The notes under the pieces: model-generated
What the model saw: only the letters and a program-made list of their open reading frames with translations
Told to the model about the DNA's origin: nothing
The model's database searches: none
NCBI GenBank assembly: GCA_029882725.1
Contig: JAOUKG010000044.1
Coordinates: 1 to 9,498 of the forward strand
Length of the DNA stretch: 9,498 nt
Source of the DNA: Cyclobacteriaceae bacterium
GTDB lineage: Bacteria; Bacteroidota; Bacteroidia; Cytophagales; Cyclobacteriaceae
Direction of reading: 5' to 3'
Shown here: in pieces, positions 6,454 to 9,498 of the stretch
Layout of the letters: the number at the start of each line of letters is the position of its first letter
Position numbering within the stretch: the stretch's first letter is position 1
Translations under genes and position numbers: made by a program

Positions 6454-7708
6454 ATATGTGCTGTTTGCATGCTCTTTTTCATTGATTTTACCCATCTATG
6501 GACAGAGCCCTGCTTTTAAGAAACGAATTCCTCTCCTTGGCCAACCCGGAACTTGGAATGAGGTGATTTTGAACGATTCTGTTTTGTCGGAAGTCAATAT
6601 CCGTATGTCTGATATCAGGATATGGGGTCATTCTCCCGATGGTGATACTATTGAAGCTCCCTTCCTTATACGTCACTTTCCATCCAATCGTGAGGCCGAG
6701 AATTATGAATTTACTCTACTCAATAAAGGTTTGACAGAGGGAAAACATACGTTTACATTTAAATTAAATGAAGCTGCCGAGTATAATCAGGTAAATCTGG
6801 ATATTCTTAATGCAAACTTCGATTGGAAAGTTAAGGTAGAGGGGAGTTTGGATCAGCATTCCTGGACACAATTGGTTGATAATTACCGCATTGTGGGTTT
6901 CGATTTCAAGGATTTATCAGTTGGAAATGATACCGATGTAGAATACCCTCCCTACAGATTTACCAAACTGGTATTCCCCCTAACCAATTTTCCTTACTTA
7001 AGAATCAGTATGAGCGGTGTTGCAGCTCCACAACTTGGGAAAGCAACCATTTCAAAAATTAAATTTAATCCCGCCGTTTACGACGATATTAAAGCAGAAT
7101 CGCTAATTTTTCCTGATTCAAAAAATAAAAAGGAAACGGTTATTGAAATTCCTCTTCCTTCCCGAATTCCGGTAAATTATTTAAAACTTAAGTTCTCCGA
7201 TACTGTGGATTTTATACGAAATGCCAGTATTTTCTACCTTTCCGACAGCGTTCAAACTGAAAATGGTTGGATAAGAAATTATAGAGCCATCGATGAGATG
7301 TTTGTATCTTCTTTTGAGGAAAATGAATTTGAGTTTTCAGGAGTTTTTACCTCCTTAATAAGGGTGGTTATTCATAATCAGGATAATTTACCTCTGGAAT
7401 TGAGTTCAGTTAAATTGAGAAAGTATAGATACCAGGTTATATTCAGGGCAGCTGGAGAGGGACTGGCTTATTATTTATATTATGGAAGTGAAAATGCCTT
7501 TTCCCCTCAATATGATATTGTAAATTTTGAAGAAAAAATTTCTAAAACCCCTGTAAAACTCGAATTAGGAACACCCGAATCTATATATAAAAAGAAAAAG
7601 AGGATAGCCCCTTTATTTGATAATCCATTTTTAATGTGGGGTTTATTAGGTGTTGTAGCGTTATTGTTAGGTTTTTTTACCATAAAAATGCTAAAAGGCA
7701 CCGATTAA
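6440..7708 (+). CDS. DUF3999 protein, exported with a C-terminal membrane anchor
   Basis: This encodes 422 residues from the ATG at 6440; the TTG one codon earlier (6437) is in frame but a less likely start. MKIIRYVLFACSFSLILPIYGQ is a signal peptide, probably cleaved after about residue 21 or 22. The mature part opens with a beta-rich region containing NDSVLSEVNIRMSDIRIWG and DGDTIEAPFLI, matching the DUF3999 opening (a strand, then 'sDiRv.. .G..vP..l'). Discoidin-like beta strands follow (for example FDWKVKVEGSLDQHSWTQL). A single hydrophobic helix near the C-terminus (about 396-417, MWGLLGVVALLLGFFTIKML) leaves a short basic tail. The protein should therefore be periplasmic and anchored in the inner membrane. 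The 14-nt overlap with DUF2339, and the recurrence of this pair elsewhere, suggest the two proteins act together; the role, possibly envelope or glycan related, is not known. Confidence 0.86.
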   Translation: MKIIRYVLFACSFSLILPIYGQSPAFKKRIPLLGQPGTWNEVILNDSVLSEVNIRMSDIRIWGHSPDGDTIEAPFLIRHFPSNREAENYEFTLLNKGLTEGKHTFTFKLNEAAEYNQVNLDILNANFDWKVKVEGSLDQHSWTQLVDNYRIVGFDFKDLSVGNDTDVEYPPYRFTKLVFPLTNFPYLRISMSGVAAPQLGKATISKIKFNPAVYDDIKAESLIFPDSKNKKETVIEIPLPSRIPVNYLKLKFSDTVDFIRNASIFYLSDSVQTENGWIRNYRAIDEMFVSSFEENEFEFSGVFTSLIRVVIHNQDNLPLELSSVKLRKYRYQVIFRAAGEGLAYYLYYGSENAFSPQYDIVNFEEKISKTPVKLELGTPESIYKKKKRIAPLFDNPFLMWGLLGVVALLLGFFTIKMLKGTD

Positions 7709-7788
7709 CAATAATAAATTCCCCAACTGTCGATATTTTCATATTTTGCGATCTTGTTATGATTCTAGCTTGTAAAATCAAAAAAGAA

Positions 7789-9498
7789 ATGCGAAAATAT
7801 TTATTGTATCTAGGTACACTTTTGATGTTAATAACATCTTGTAAGCAGGATGTTAATACTGCTAATGTAGAGTTTGGTAAAGACCTTAATGTTTCATGGG
7901 AATTGATAACCAATTTTTCAGATGAAGGAGATGGCATTTTTGAAGCTCATTTCCTGTTAGAAAACAAAGGCACTACTGAAATTAAAGCTGGTGATTGGAA
8001 ATTGTTTTTTAGCATGGCTCCCAGAAAAATACTCTCAGAAAAAACAACGGGCAATGCTATATTTAAACACAGAAACGGTGATTTGTTTTATGTGGAACCT
8101 CTGGAAGGATTTTCTATCCCTGCCGGGGAAACTCTTGAGGTGAAATATTATGGTAATGGTCCGGTGATCAAGGTTTCTGACGCGCCTATTGGAATATACA
8201 TTGCCGGCGGTGAAAATGAACTTAATACCGTGGCTATCAATAATTATACTATTCTGCCTTTTACCCGACCTGAACAAATAAATCGGTTTGGCGACGACAA
8301 AGAGCCAATTCCAGATGCAGGTTATTATTTTGCTCAGAATAAAGGAACAGAATTTATAAGCACCGAAAAGTTAGCCCCTTTTACTCCAGTGCCCAACACA
8401 TATTCTTACGGAGAAGTTATTAATATTGAAACCGGGTTTAATATTACTGAAGGAGGTGTTTTATCAAATGAAATTGGTTTTCTTAAAGAAGAGTTAGCCA
8501 AAATGTCAATTTCAGTAGTAGGTGGAATACCTGTGGAAATTGCTGTAAAAGAAGGACTTAAAGAAGAAGGCTACGAGTTGAATATTTCTTCAGATATGGT
8601 AATAATAAACGGTGGTGATCCTACAGGTGTGTTTTATGGGGTTCAAAGTTTTATTGCCTATTTATCTAATTGTAAAAATGCAAACATTCCGGTTAGGGCT
8701 TTGCAGGTCGAAGATGCTCCTGCCTTTGGGTACCGGGGTATGCATTTGGATGTAGCCAGAAATTTCCAAACTAAAGAAACGGTTTTGAAATTTATCGATT
8801 TTATGTCGGCCTATAAAATGAATACTATCGAAATCTATCTTTCTGAAGACGAAGGATGGAGAATAGAAATAGCTGCACTTCCTGAATTGACTCAGGTAGG
8901 TAGTCAAAGAGGTCATTCAGCAGATGAAAGTGAGTTTATCCAACCCGCTTATGGTTCAGGGGCCGAGCCTGGAAAGTTATATGGATCTGGTTTTTATACC
9001 CGAGCTGATTATGTGGAAATACTTCGTTATGCTACCAAAAGACATGTGAAAGTGATTCCAACTATAAATGTTCCAGGGCACTCCAGAGCGGCAATCAAAG
9101 CCATGCAAAACAGGTATGAAAGACTTATGGCCGAAGGTGATGAAGAAGGAGCTCTTGAGTATTACCTGCATGATCCCAATGATAAATCTGTATATTCCGG
9201 TGCACAGTCGTTCAATGATAATATCCTATGTGTTTGTAAAGAATCGACGGTGAAGTTTTTTGTTACTGTACTTGATGAAATAATTGATATGTATAAGGAA
9301 GCAGAAGCTCCCCTTGAAATGTTTCATTCGGGTGGTGATGAAGTTCCTGCAGGATCATGGGAAAAGTCGCCATTGTGTGAAGAACTAATGAAAACAACAC
9401 CTGAAATCAAAAATGCCCGCAACTGGCAGGCATACTATTTCAAGAAAATTGTAAAAGAAATCAAAGATCGTGGATTGCTTGTTGGTGGATGGGAAGAA
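7789..9498 (+). CDS. GH20 beta-N-acetylhexosaminidase, lipoprotein (partial, C-terminus off the right edge)
   Basis: The forward frame from the ATG at 7789 is open to the last base, giving 570 codons. MRKYLLYLGTLLMLITSC is a lipoprotein signal (ITSC, Cys18), followed by KQD, so a surface or periplasmic enzyme is likely. Residues about 27-165 (VSWELITNF, AGDWKLFF, VEPLEGFSIPAGE) match the chitobiase-type N-terminal carbohydrate-binding domain. Residues about 195-310 are the GH20 alpha/beta domain 2 ending in GVFYGVQSFIAYL. The catalytic barrel starts at GYRGMHLDVARNF (314-326) with substrate-site Arg316 and Asp321, and continues with SEDEGWRIEI, VIPTINVPGHSRAA and HSGGDE (513-518), where Asp517-Glu518 are the catalytic pair of substrate-assisted hydrolysis. 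It removes terminal GlcNAc/GalNAc from chitooligosaccharides, glycans or murein fragments; the exact substrate is not readable. Chitobiase-type members are about 750-850 residues, so some 200 residues lie beyond the edge. It follows the DUF3999 gene after 80 nt and may be its own unit. Confidence 0.93.
   Translation, partial: MRKYLLYLGTLLMLITSCKQDVNTANVEFGKDLNVSWELITNFSDEGDGIFEAHFLLENKGTTEIKAGDWKLFFSMAPRKILSEKTTGNAIFKHRNGDLFYVEPLEGFSIPAGETLEVKYYGNGPVIKVSDAPIGIYIAGGENELNTVAINNYTILPFTRPEQINRFGDDKEPIPDAGYYFAQNKGTEFISTEKLAPFTPVPNTYSYGEVINIETGFNITEGGVLSNEIGFLKEELAKMSISVVGGIPVEIAVKEGLKEEGYELNISSDMVIINGGDPTGVFYGVQSFIAYLSNCKNANIPVRALQVEDAPAFGYRGMHLDVARNFQTKETVLKFIDFMSAYKMNTIEIYLSEDEGWRIEIAALPELTQVGSQRGHSADESEFIQPAYGSGAEPGKLYGSGFYTRADYVEILRYATKRHVKVIPTINVPGHSRAAIKAMQNRYERLMAEGDEEGALEYYLHDPNDKSVYSGAQSFNDNILCVCKESTVKFFVTVLDEIIDMYKEAEAPLEMFHSGGDEVPAGSWEKSPLCEELMKTTPEIKNARNWQAYYFKKIVKEIKDRGLLVGGWEE

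Noticed and set aside
4350..6676. Several minus-strand open frames of 60-90 codons across the DUF2339/DUF3999 genes
   Set aside because: They are antisense to long conserved genes, rich in residues expected from reverse reading of membrane codons, and lack recognisable domains.
7709..7760. Terminator after the DUF3999 gene
   Set aside because: The repeated ATATTTT at 7733-7747 is a direct, not inverted, repeat, and no stem followed by a T-tract was found.
7745..7772. TTTG ... TAGCTTG as a promoter for the GH20 gene
   Set aside because: The -7 match is incomplete and the spacing is 17 nt, shorter than the usual 19-21; too weak to list as a feature.
7677..9253. Short open frames on both strands across the GH20 region
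   Set aside because: The continuous 570-codon frame from 7789 carries GH20 motifs in the correct order, so the others are shadows.

Overview
The window is about 9.5 kb of AT-rich DNA from a member of the Bacteroidota. Four genes encode N-terminal lipoprotein signals (one atypical). The families (DUF4856, imelysin, DUF5009/NagX-like, GH20 hexosaminidase) are typical of that phylum, and candidate promoters resemble the Bacteroidota -33/-7 type (TTTG / TAnnTTTG) rather than sigma-70. A genus cannot be named; a free-living, polysaccharide-degrading marine or soil Cytophagales/Flavobacteriia-like organism is a reasonable guess. I see no tRNA, rRNA, CRISPR array, insertion sequence or phage gene.

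Region 1 (1-3015, minus strand) is a probable operon read right to left: a DUF4856 lipoprotein (2938-1793), an imelysin-family lipoprotein (1770-661) and an HTTM/vitamin K-dependent carboxylase-like membrane protein (531 to beyond the left edge). The intergenic region upstream of DUF4856 carries a candidate promoter overlapped by several TTAG/CTAA palindromes whose core, TTAG-A-CTAA, matches the core of DtxR/IdeR iron boxes. Imelysins are linked to iron, so an iron-repressed surface and membrane system of unknown biochemistry is the best reading. A perfect 15-bp inverted repeat lies between the imelysin and HTTM genes.

Region 2 (3068-3901, minus strand) holds a small cysteine-containing secreted protein. 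Directly after its stop codon, in the same frame, comes the C-terminal third of a NagX-like (DUF5009) membrane protein that has lost its start and N-terminal two thirds: a gene relic with a very clean junction.

Region 3 (4057-7708, plus strand) is a two-gene operon: a large polytopic DUF2339 membrane protein with an N-terminal coiled coil and Pro-rich linker, overlapping by 14 nt a DUF3999 protein with a signal peptide and C-terminal membrane anchor. These two families recur together elsewhere and probably form one envelope complex of unknown function.

Region 4 (7789 to the right edge, plus strand) is the first 570 codons of a lipoprotein GH20 beta-N-acetylhexosaminidase, open through the end of the window. 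With the NagX relic it hints at present or past use of GlcNAc-containing polymers such as chitin.
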